A program made the position numbers and the translations under genes. A stretch of DNA of 25,387 nt, from assembly GCA_018398765.1 (NCBI GenBank), contig JAHBMJ010001862.1:1-25387 (forward strand), in the 5' to 3' direction. This stretch comes from Chromera velia. Its lineage: Eukaryota > Sar > Chromeraceae. Within the stretch, counting starts at the first letter, position 1; each line of letters starts with the position of its first letter. Below the pieces are notes generated by a model. That model worked only from the letters and a program-made list of their open reading frames with translations. It was not told where the DNA came from and did not search any database. Positions 1 to 8,445 of this stretch are shown here, piece by piece.

Positions 1-150
1 GTGTGGGTGGGTGGGTGGGTGCGGGTGCGTTTCCACGCTTGCTCGGGGAGGAATTCTCTCCTTTCCCCCCCTTCGGCCTTGAATGTGAAGGGTTTGGGAC
101 AGTCATCTTCGTCTGAGTCTTGTTCCATCCCTTCATTCGCTTCTCCAACA

Positions 151-188
<38 letters not shown>

Positions 189-206
189 TGTCTCTCTCTC
201 TCTCTG
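151..206. repeat. Compound microsatellite (CT)n(GT)n(CT)n
   Basis: Uninterrupted dinucleotide runs: CT, then GT, then CT again. The short ORFs crossing it on both strands are simple-sequence translations and are not called as genes. Confidence 0.95.
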
Positions 207-423
207 TTTGCAGGTGATCACGAGATGAAGTGGGGGGAGACAAGAGACCAGAGAGAGAGCCAGTCTGACGTTTCTTCATCAGGTCTTGGTCTCTCTTCCT
301 TTCTCTCTCCTGACCGGCTCTTTGTACATAGCGGCCGTGTCCGATTCTATTCTGCATCCCCGTCTGGTAGATGCTTCATTTCGATCCAGAGCTTCTCCGT
401 CGTCTTTCTAAGGTAGACGAGGG

Positions 424-906
424 TCAGAGACGGGTACTCGCTTTTGTCGGACGCTTCCTTTTATCCTTTGAATCCTTGGCTTCGGTGTTCGTTTTATCCT
501 TTGAATCCTTGGCTTCGGTGTTCGTTTTATCCTTTGAATCCTTGGCTTCGGTGTTCGAGGGGGGGGAATTAAGGGAAATGGAGGGAAGAAAAGCTGTAAA
601 GAATACGAAGTCAGTCTGTTGAGAATTCAAGTGGTAAAACAGATTTTGTGTCAGCCTGTCCTCTCTCTTCCTCTCTGCCGTCCTCGTCTCTCCTTTTTTC
701 TCGCTTTCCAAACCATGAAAGAGTGAATAGAAGAAGATGGCAGGCCCTATCCACGCAACCACGGGGAAGAACGTTAAAGAGACGCTCGGCGGGAGCCAGG
801 ACGGGTGGTGCATGTGCAGACCGGCGAGGGGTGGGGTGAACAGCGTCGCTAGGCAGCGTGGGGATAGTCTGGGAAAAGTTGATGGGAATTGAAGGCCCTC
901 TCTCAA
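424..906 (-). CDS. Hypothetical protein with C-terminal 11-residue repeats
   Basis: Open frame of about 160 codons ending in TGA at 424-426. No ATG sits at its 5' limit: the first listed codon is TTG and an in-frame TGA lies just upstream near 937, so the true start or a splice boundary is unknown. Visible parts are a hydrophobic stretch around residues 42-65 that could span a membrane, a charged Lys/Arg/Glu segment, and three exact copies of an 11-residue Lys/Asp-rich unit (NTEAKDSKDKT) encoded by a 33-bp tandem repeat, followed by a basic tail. I recognise no family. The repeat stays in frame, but 33 is divisible by three in every frame, so this is weak support. It may be non-coding. Confidence 0.28.
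   Translation of the reverse strand: MREGLQFPSTFPRLSPRCLATLFTPPLAGLHMHHPSWLPPSVSLTFFPVVAWIGPAIFFYSLFHGLESEKKGETRTAERKREDRLTQNLFYHLNSQQTDFVFFTAFLPSISLNSPPSNTEAKDSKDKTNTEAKDSKDKTNTEAKDSKDKRKRPTKASTRL
459..557. repeat. 33-bp tandem repeat, three exact copies
   Basis: Units at 459-491, 492-524 and 525-557 are identical. The period is a multiple of three, giving an 11-residue repeat in the minus-strand ORF. Identity of all copies points to recent expansion. Confidence 0.95.
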
Positions 907-1343
907 CCAGATTGTCCAACTTCCTCAGGGCATACTCACGCTCCGGGTTCTAGCAGTTGGCATACAAACTAACACTGCAACAATCAATTGGGACTGCATA
1001 TGCAAACTGAGACTAAAACGGCCAGCTAGGGAGGTGTGCCAGTGATGCGTTTAGACTAATCTAGGCTTACGGCAAGGCGCCTAGCAAGGCGCTCTTCCAA
1101 GCCGCGGCGGCGGCTGTCGATTATTTTAGCGATTATTCAGCGTTAGGGCTAGACACCAATGTTGAATTGTCGATTTAAACATAATTCTACGTAAACATTA
1201 ATAACTGATTTTTTATGAATGATTTATTATAATTGTATGAATAATCTTACATTAAGTAACGTTGAGTAAAAACCGGAAGATCAATGCTATGCGTTATGTT
1301 ATGCTAAGATCGGAACTTACGTTGCCGCTCTAGTTACAGATAG
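907..1343. other. No gene seen
   Basis: Mixed-composition DNA with a small local duplication around 1071-1096. No coherent reading frame under the standard code or with TAA/TAG as sense. Confidence 0.6.
1336..1343. repeat. Possible target-site duplication, left copy (ACAGATAG)
   Basis: An 8-base string directly outside the left terminal sequence starting at 1344. The partner at 5453-5460 is ACGGATAG, one mismatch. It is consistent with an 8-bp duplication made by a DNA transposon, but the mismatch and short length leave room for chance. Confidence 0.4.
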
Positions 1344-1433
1344 TACACAGTATGGTTAGGAGTTACTACTGGGCCCCTTGGGGAGGTGGCGAGTTATCGT
1401 CACTTTGGTAACCATGGGGCGGTAACTTGGGGG

Positions 1434-1716
1434 CCTACCCTAATGAATTGGGAGTTGAATTGGGCGTTGAATTGGTAGTACTACCAATTTTTTACCGCCA
1501 GTAACTCCTAATTTTAAAAAATTTGTACCTAGTCTAGTGAAAGAAGTACATGGAGTTTGAAGCTAAACTTTTGTATACGGGCTAGACAGGGGCTCACTAG
1601 TCTCTAACCACAGTCATTAGACTCTAATTCATTACTAGGAACAAATTCTATGAACACTTAGAGTCACCTAAAAATTGGGAGTTACCAATTTTTAAATAGA
1701 AATTTTTTAGGACCGC
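1434..1716 (+). repeat. Left arm of ~280-bp inverted repeat
   Basis: It matches the reverse complement of 3899-4173 nearly base for base, starting at TACCCTAATGAATTGGG and running through GTACCTAGTCTAGTGAAAG to ACACTTAGAGTCACC. Differences are scattered substitutions and small indels. Long arms around a coding interior are the structure of a terminal-inverted-repeat DNA transposon. The outer boundary is fuzzy, and similarity may extend to the ACCATGG at about 1411. Confidence 0.92.
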
Positions 1717-1888
1717 CGAAAAAAAAAATTGGTACTACAAAAAAAAAGGGACTTAACTTGAAACTTTTGTTTTGTGTGTCATAGTGCACCGCTAACGCAA
1801 TATAAAACGGATAGTGGACAGCTCTATATAAGCTGCACGTACCAGTATAAAAAACAGAGCGAAAATCGATCCAATTAACTATGTAAGC

Positions 1889-3320
1889 CTACCAGAATTC
1901 ATAATCCCTCCATATACCGGACAGTGGCTGCTGATCTTTGTTCAGATCATGCCCCTCTCTCCCGAACATCTCCTACTTAGTGGTTTCCAGACGCCTCAAA
2001 TGGAGATTATATTCCTTCTTCTTCTCCTCTGACAGATTTTGGGGGGGGACAACATGGGTGTACTAAAAAATGACCAAGGAATCATCTGGGAAAATTCCGA
2101 TGTCTGCCTTTTTTCTGTGATCATCTGTGAGCTCTTTTAGCTCCAAAATCTTCACGGTGAACTTGACATCTGAAAACATCGCATGAGCGATGTTCAGCTC
2201 TTTCTCCACAGCGAATCTCTCCCGAAACTCGGTGGGGATGACAAATCCATCCTTGTCCATTTCCTTTGACCTCTCCCTCTGTCGGCTTTGTGCGACTATG
2301 GTTGCAGAGCGCTGGGGAGGAGGGGGGCACTGACGAGAACTTTCACTTTTCGATTTCTTCTTTTTCTTTTGTTCTTTCCCTTGATCCGTTTCGTTCTCTC
2401 TCCCACCTTGAGGCTTATGAAGACTAGCAGCTGCCGACTGAATTGAGGCTACCGCAGCGGTGACAGACGACTCGGGGACCCCTCCTTCTTACTTCTGTTT
2501 GAGGGCTGTCTGCATATCTTTCAAGAGGAGGAGATCATTTGAACGGGAAAGACATGCTTTCTCTCTCTCAAGAGTCTAAATTTTTTCCTTCATAACCCCC
2601 AGGTCACTTTGAAATGACTCTTCTTCCTCTTTCTTTCCCTCCTTCTTTGCTCTTTCAATCTCAGACAGTCTGTTCTGAGGGATTCTCTTTGTTCCTTCAC
2701 AACCTGAAGGGCCTGAAAGCCTTTGATCTTCTTCTTCAGTCTGGCTGCTGATTCAGACATGGACTCAGGTGGCACTGCACCCCCTCTTTCTTCTCTCTTT
2801 TCCTCTTCTTCCCCCTCTCGGAGTCTTCTTCATTCTCGTCCTCCAAGTCATCAGCTACACGGACGTCTTCATCACAACTCTCTACAAACAATGCCTCCTC
2901 ATACTCATCCTCTTCATCTTCATCCTCATCTTCATCCTCTTCTTCATCCTCATCCCCCTCTTCCCCTTCTTCTTCTTCCTCATCTTCTTTATTTTCAGAT
3001 GTAACAGCAGATGCAGCTCCCTTCTTTTTCTTTTTCCTCCTCTCTAGAGCGAATTTCTGAGATGCCACACTCGAGAATGGAGTAACCCTCCCTTTCGCCC
3101 TCTCCCCGCCCCCCCCGCAACCATCTATTTCAACATCACCATCTTTTTTGCCCTACTCTGCGCCGGCCTCTGCAGCAGCCCCTCCCCCCACCTTCTAACA
3201 AAAATTCAGAATACTAGACTGGCCCGGGACAGGCTAACGCTGGGGCTGATTGGGGGCTGCAGATGTCAGACATGTTTTTCCTCGCGTGGTTGAGTTCATA
3301 GAAAAAAGGTGCCCAAACAT
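1889..3320 (-). CDS. Transposon-internal acidic coiled-coil protein (TAA/TAG read as Gln)
   Basis: Unrecognised protein, readable only if TAA/TAG are sense. Start candidates in one frame are ATG at 3318-3320 and 3297-3299. Order along the protein: a Gln/Pro/Gly-rich N-terminus with TAG at 3234, 3195 and 3153; a basic KKKKK patch; a very acidic run of about 50 Glu/Asp (3000-2820); a Lys/Glu-rich coiled-coil-like stretch with TAG at 2576 and TAA at 2489; a low-complexity Lys/Pro segment; then a globular-looking region from 2260 with TAG at 2063, 1973 and 1889. No TGA lies in the followed path, and the frame stays open past 1889 toward the left arm, so the 3' end is unknown. Two one-base frame changes, at the C-run 2811-2815 and near 2690, are decay or sequence errors. 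It lies wholly between the inverted arms, so it is probably an element protein. Confidence 0.55.
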
Positions 3321-3752
3321 TTTTGTTGCAGAGAACCCTCCTGCTTGTTCTTTTTACTTGCATTCATGAATCTTTTCCACGTTGATAGATTCAATTATGG
3401 ATGAGAAAGTTGCAGAGCTGAAGACAGTGATAAAGACTTGGGAAGACCTTTTTTGTAAGTCTTATGGGTAGGCGGTCCCGAAGACTCACTTCTACTTGCA
3501 CTTCCTGGTGTGGATCCACCGGTTTGGGAGGTTGAACACAGTGAAATACTACGGCTTTGAATCGTATCATAAGAAGGTTTGCAAACGTTTTGTCCTACAG
3601 GGGGGACGTTATTCATATGATCGTTTTATTCTGGAAGATCTGGTTTTTGCGTAGTTGTGCAAGAGAAAGAAAGCCATGCAAGCATATTTTGCCGATGTGT
3701 CACGCCGGGAGGGACTTTGAGCATGAATAACACTATGAAACTATACAAAACT
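3296..3752 (-). CDS. Upstream ORF of the transposon coding unit (partial, TAA/TAG as Gln)
   Basis: A frame open from just after a TGA near 3755 to a TGA at 3296-3298, with TAG near 3738 and TAA at 3626 and 3395 falling inside coherent protein. It includes FFLLHNYAKPDLPE, a Ser/Gly/Pro-rich middle and a basic C-terminus. The LHN triplet recalls the C-terminal part of some DDE transposases (PIF/IS5-like), but this is too short to rely on. No good start ATG is seen at its 5' limit; the TATAG before TTTCAT could be a splice acceptor. Its TGA overlaps the downstream ATG as ATGA, so the two may be consecutive cistrons or one protein split by a frame change. Confidence 0.42.
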
Positions 3753-3898
3753 TATGGATCATTTATGAAGTTCTGTACAGCCGCAACACTGTTCTATTAC
3801 AGCGTTCTTTCTTTCTATATATATTTTACTTTCTAGGAGAAGTTATAAAATTGGTAGTCCAAAAAAAAAAAATTGAGTGTTGATTTTTTTAAAAATTG

Positions 3899-4173
3899 GT
3901 AGTTAGTCCTAGAAAAAAATTGGTAACTCCCAATTTTTAGGTGACTCTAAGTGTTCATAGAATTTGTTCTTAGTAATGAATTAGAGTTTAATGACTGCGG
4001 CTAGAGACTAGTGAGTCCCTGTCTAGCCCGTACACAAAATTTTAGCTTCAAACTCTATGTACTTCTTTCACTAGACTAGGTACAAATTTTTCAAAATTGG
4101 GAGTTACTGGCGGTAAAAAATTGGTAGTACTACCAATTCGACGCCCAATTCAACTCCCAATTCATTAGGGTAA
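3899..4173 (-). repeat. Right arm of ~280-bp inverted repeat
   Basis: Inverted partner of 1434-1716. Similarity fades on the inner side into A/T-rich runs around 3850-3890 and on the outer side near the palindromic ACCATGGT at about 4190. Confidence 0.92.
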
Positions 4174-4209
4174 GGGCCCCTACCACTACCATGGTAGTTC
4201 AGGCTAAAA

Positions 4210-4668
4210 CCCCAGCAAAGGATACAAAAAAAGCGCAACGCATGGATTGAAAAAAAATCTGTCTCCTTCAAATCTGTTTCAACTTTCGAAAATCAATTTT
4301 TAAATGAAGGTCAACCTTACTTGTGGTCAAAATTATGGAATTGTTTCTTTTAAGTCTGTCCCCTGTTAGAGCAGACGGACAATTGACGAAGGCTGCAGTT
4401 CGGCAGTAATCAGTGCTTTCTCACTGTTTGAGGGAAATTGGGAAAGAAGACTGAGTGGTCCGCTTCTTCTTGGTTTACTGTTCACTGTGTCTAGTAATTT
4501 TCGGGTTTCTTGTCTTATCGTGAGATGCAGTGCAGTGAAGTTTTTCCTTTCTTCTCTCTCCCCTCTCAGTCGGCCATTATGGCCGAGCCAGCTTAGCCGA
4601 GAACTGAGTCAGTATGCCTGTGTCACTGCATGAGGGCCGGGTTGATGACCATCCTCGCTCTCTGTCAC
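4210..4668. other. No gene seen
   Basis: Between the right inverted arm and the CA-repeat. There is a pyrimidine-rich segment around 4540-4565 and no coherent ORF in any frame under either code. Confidence 0.55.
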
Positions 4669-4704
4669 TCACACACACACACACACATACACACACATCT
4701 AGAC

Positions 4705-4752
<48 letters not shown>

Positions 4753-4760
4753 ACACACTG

Positions 4761-4802
<42 letters not shown>

Positions 4803-4855
4803 ACATATACATACACATATACATACATATATACACATACATACACATACCCACA
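4669..4855. repeat. (CA)n / (TACA)n microsatellite
   Basis: About 185 bp of CA units interrupted by TA steps that become frequent toward the right end. The overlapping Thr/His and Cys/Val ORFs are artefacts of the repeat. Confidence 0.97.
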
Positions 4856-5429
4856 CATGAAGAGAGACAATCTTTTTTCTTTTGTTCCTCTTTTCATTCT
4901 TCTTTTTTTTATTCTGTGTTTCCCCCCCGGCTAGAAGAGGCAAACCACGCATTTATTTAGGGTTGACCGGCCGAAGTCTGGGTAGGGAAGCAGCGACACA
5001 CCTCCCCCCCAAGTCACCCTCCAAGGTCGTATTTTCGTTGGAGTCCGCTGGATTAATCAATGAATCAGTACATCACTGGCAGGTCTCACTAAGTGAGCTT
5101 GCATTCAAGATATGTTTCATCGCACAGTTAAATAATTGGCACGGTACTACAGCATCATAATTATGACACAATGTCATCATTTATAGTGATAGAGTAATAT
5201 CTCTGATATTATGGTTATTATCTCAGATCTAAAAGTTTAGCAACATTGATGTAATAATGGTGTTTACTCTATAGCCTCTGTTGATTGTAGATTTGATGGT
5301 AAAACTAGATAAAACAGGTTTAAAGGTTAGTAGTGTTAGGAAAAATATGGAATACTACTACTACTACCATGGTCATGGTATTAAAAACTACTACCATAAC
5401 CATGAAATTGGTAACCTGGGCGGCTGCTA
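4856..5429. other. No gene seen; short inverted ACCATGGT-type motifs
   Basis: AT-rich DNA. Around 5355-5405 a cluster of ACTACTACCATGG and CATGGTATT strings resembles motifs near the other element ends in this region. No supported ORF. Confidence 0.5.
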
Positions 5430-5452
5430 GTTACTTCTAACCGTACTGTGTA

Positions 5453-5460
5453 ACGGATAG
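5453..5460. repeat. Possible target-site duplication, right copy (ACGGATAG)
   Basis: Partner of 1336-1343 with one mismatch, directly outside the right terminal sequence ending at 5452. Confidence 0.4.
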
Positions 5461-6003
5461 GCTGGGATAGCTCTAAATCATGGACCAGATGTCTATATTC
5501 GGGACTATTTTACTCTAGAGTTTAGATTCTACTATATAAGATAGTAAGAATCACTGTAGGATATGATAGGATTTATGTTTCGGGTGCCCTCTACGGTTTC
5601 TAGGCATGGTTGTTAGATAGATTATATATATTAGATCTTAAAAGAAAAAATCTACTAGTATCTAACTAATCTAACTAATCTAAACTAATTTACAAAAACC
5701 TTATTCCTCAACTTCTGAGTTACTTCTCCTAGAACTTATCGGGAAACACTGAAGTCTTAAAATTTCTATCTTTATACAAGTATTACCAGGTAACTCCTTA
5801 ATTCCCTGCCGAATCTCCGGCATGGAATCTACATCACTAGCTACATAATAGCCTACATCAAAGGTCCGATCCAACTAGCGATCAAACTATTGGTTAAACC
5901 AGTTTTGTATAGATTATCCAGTGCAAATATATGGTTTAAACATTAAAGGACAGCTATACAATAATCGATGAAAAACATATATAATACCACCCATCAACTG
6001 TGT
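5461..6003. other. AT-rich intergenic DNA, no gene seen
   Basis: Short TCTAACTAA-type iterations near 5655-5690. No coding frame of note on either strand. Confidence 0.6.
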
Positions 6004-6016
6004 TGGGGATATATAT

Positions 6017-6215
6017 ACAGTACGGTTAGGAGTAACTCGGTCATGGTACCAAGTGTTGTTCACAATAATAACAAGTGTTTCTTTGATATAACACCAGTTA
6101 TTTTGTTTTATTCAGTAATAAAACTAGTAAAAACAGTCTTTTTGTTGCTTTAAAATGTAAATAAATATCAAAGCAATACAACTATCAAAGCAGTGGTTAC
6201 TCCTAACTGTACTGT
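6017..6215. mobile_element. ~200-bp MITE with 20-bp terminal inverted repeats
   Basis: The left end ACAGTACGGTTAGGAGTAAC and the reverse complement of the right end ACAGTACAGTTAGGAGTAAC differ by one base. Weaker inverted similarity continues outward to GGGATAT, so the element may be about 6004-6229. It has no coding capacity. The ends match those at 1344 and 5452, so the same transposase probably mobilises both. No clean target duplication is visible. Confidence 0.75.
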
Positions 6216-6229
6216 GTAAATATCCCAAT

Positions 6230-6554
6230 AAAGCTTGAAATATATAAAACTCAGACAAACTTTCTTTCTTTTTTAGAACTTTATAGATTTACAGTGTGAA
6301 CTCTAGAAAGACGATAAAAGACGATCTTCAAAGAGAGATTGCAAATCTTTAAGAAGACTAACTTCAAGACTTGAAAGCTAGCTTGAAAGTTTATGATGAA
6401 TCATTGATGATTGATGGACCAGCATACTCAAGAAAGCACGGAAGAGCAGCCTGAGCGCCAAGCCTAGCTGCTCAGCGGGCAGCCCCAATTGGCCCCTAAA
6501 GAGTATAATCTAATCTAAATTTACGCAACGCGGAAGGTGGTTATACAGATGTGT
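6230..6554. other. No gene seen
   Basis: Contains a purine-rich stretch with repeated AAGACTTGAAAG and CTTGAAAGTTT strings (about 6366-6393). No supported ORF. Confidence 0.5.
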
Positions 6555-7709
6555 ATGGAACAATTAGACAGGTCCGAAATTTTTGAGCCGGTTAAGCCGG
6601 TCCGCGCGATTCCAGCGGCGTCCACGGCCCAGAAAGGTACCAAAATGGTCCCCAGAGGCCGCTGAGTGCAGTGGTGCATGAATTTGGACCAAAACTTTCC
6701 GGGGCCACTCTTAAAATTGCCAAAATGTGCTGAGACTGCTCAAAAAAAACATACAGAGAAGGGTCATTTCGTCCTCTCGTCTCTTCCTTTCTATCTTGTT
6801 GTGTAGAGCAGTACCGATGGTCAAAGTGGCACCATTCCGCTCCCTTAGTACTAGACAAAGTGGGTCTGTGTCGGGGTGAAGTCTTGTTGTACTGTTGGTC
6901 TGCTTTGGCGTGTCTGGCAGCCCCAGTGTGGAGCAGTCACGAAAGGACCTCCCAGGCCTCCTGAGCAACATTCCTTCTTTCTACCAGGAGGCCACAAGAT
7001 CGATCCCCGGCAATTTTGCCTGATGGCCCGTGTCTGTTGTCATCCTCCCAGGCCAGCGGGATAGGTTTCTGGTGCGTCTGCTGGTTGTGAGAAGGCGAGA
7101 TTGTTTTGTCTTCTTGTTGTGGAGAATTGGCGTCTCAGGGGTATTGATCGACCTTCAGCTCCCCCGGTAAGTCGTTTTGTCCTGCTCTTTCCCTCCAGAC
7201 AGGATCGTATGAGTGTTGGGCAGTACCTCTGTGCGCTGGATGCAGGTTCGAGACACTCTAGAGAAAAAGAGGTCTTCAGATGATTTCACACAGGGCGCCC
7301 TATGGAGTGTATCTTTGTCTTCCTCAGCAGACTTGTTGACTGAAGTCCACAGTGCCGCAACCATTCTTCATCCCCTGTTCACACTGAGTCCCCTGAACCA
7401 TATGGACTGTGTTGGTACGTAATTTATCATGATTGATGCCTCACAGCCCTTTCTGGACTTCTGAGTCCACGGAGGCCTCTTTGGCCTCTTCATGTGTCAG
7501 ACCTCAGACGTCCGTTCTTTGGACTCCCTGTGAGTCTGGGAGTCGTTTTTTCTGCACCAAGCAGCTAGAGAGAGTCTAGAGAGGTGAACTGACGTCTCCT
7601 AGGTTCATTGGTTCGAGTCCGGGAGGGGAAAGGGAACAGAGGGCTGTTCCTTTTCCCCTCGAAATTTTTGAGCCGGTTAAGGTCTGGCGGCGGGTTCTAA
7701 TTGTTCCAT
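6555..7709. mobile_element. 1.15-kb element with 14-bp inverted ends and 22-bp direct subterminal repeats
   Basis: ATGGAACAATTAGA at 6555-6568 is the exact reverse complement of 7696-7709. Just inside lies a 22-bp string, beginning CGAAATTTTTGAGCC, at 6575-6596 and again in the same orientation at 7660-7681. The interior has no convincing ORF. It contains sequences like a Pol III B box (GGTTCGAGTCC near 7612, GGTTCGAGAC near 7244) and a strong hairpin at 7623-7660. Terminal inverted repeats suggest a non-autonomous DNA transposon, but the direct repeats are unusual for one and no target duplication is evident. The class is uncertain. Confidence 0.5.
7623..7660. repeat. 17-bp-arm hairpin
   Basis: Arms 7623-7639 and 7644-7660 pair at 16 of 17 positions around a 4-base loop. 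It sits directly beside the second 22-bp direct repeat. Confidence 0.85.
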
Positions 7710-8232
7710 GCACGATATGTTCTACCCTAGAGGGCCTTCCCGCTATGTCTATCTGTCGCCAGAGCTAGCAGGGTGGGGCGTTCCCCAGCCTAAGCTGAGG
7801 TATCAGACCTCACCCTCGGGGTCCGCCAGAGTTTGTTGCCCTGGCCGCTGCTGCATGATTGTTCGTTGTTCGAGCCACGGCTCTGAATCCGTGTTGGCTT
7901 TAGATAAATCATTATATTAGATTTGAGGGGGTAAAAAATCTAATCTAACATAAAATCTATCTAAACATCACGCTTAGCGTGGTTCACTAGCTAGAAAAGG
8001 CTTATACCGTATAATTCGGACGATAAGAACCCCTTTAATATTAGCCAATTGGAATTTAATTTTTCTAATCAGAACCCAATTAAAAATAAATTTTGGTATG
8101 TCACCGTATGCGAAATGTACATTCTAGAATGATCTCCTGGCGTTCACACATATACATGGACGAAGAAAAAATCAGAAAAACGTAAAAATTTTAAAACTTA
8201 ATTAACATTATGAGAATATAGGAACAAGTACT
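7710..8232. other. No gene seen
   Basis: GC-richer to about 7900, then AT-rich with TAATCTAA-type strings also seen near 5680 and 6510. A TTGTTCGAGCC string near 7866 resembles a tRNA T-arm, but no flanking cloverleaf could be found. Confidence 0.5.
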
Positions 8233-8255
8233 ATAGGATAGGATAGGATAGGATT
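8233..8255 (-). repeat. (GGATA)n tail of the LINE
   Basis: Four tandem 5-bp units; on the LINE's sense strand they read (TATCC)n after its 3' untranslated region. Short tandem repeats instead of poly(A) are known at the 3' ends of several LINE clades, so this probably marks the 3' end. Confidence 0.7.
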
Positions 8256-8445
8256 AATGTCTGGAGGATTGGCCTCCTGCCCCAATGCTGAGCACTCGAC
8301 GTGCGGCGTCCAGGAAAAGCGCATACACGCGTCAGACCTTCGTGGCCGGCCCGCACAGGCCAAAAAGACCTGTGCTGCAAACTGTTTACGTGATAATCAA
8401 TCAATTACTATCAATCGCATGCGAAAGACTGCAATCAATCAACTC

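Larger units (their letters stand above)
1344..5452. mobile_element. DNA-transposon region with ~26-bp terminal inverted repeats (possibly composite)
   Basis: The left end (from 1344) and the reverse complement of the right end (to 5452) share TACACAGTAYGGTTAG and then diverge with a few mismatches. Flanking 8-mers differ by one base. Inside lie a pair of ~280-bp inverted arms, a minus-strand coding unit and a CA-repeat. The same end sequence recurs at the termini of the MITE at 6017-6215, so these belong to one end-sequence family. Whether the outer ends and inner arms belong to one transposon or one element inside another cannot be decided here. No transposase domain is firmly recognised. 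Confidence 0.45.

Noticed and set aside
2723-3047. Plus-strand Ser/His/Leu-rich ORFs opposite the acidic run
   Set aside because: Antisense of the Glu/Asp-rich segment, whose frame is supported by the continuous protein on both sides.
4577-4952. ORFs of about 100 codons rich in Thr/His or Cys/Val on both strands
   Set aside because: They are translations of the CA microsatellite.
7580-7640. tRNA gene suggested by GGTTCGAGTCC
   Set aside because: The T-stem pairs poorly and no acceptor, D or anticodon arm can be folded around it.
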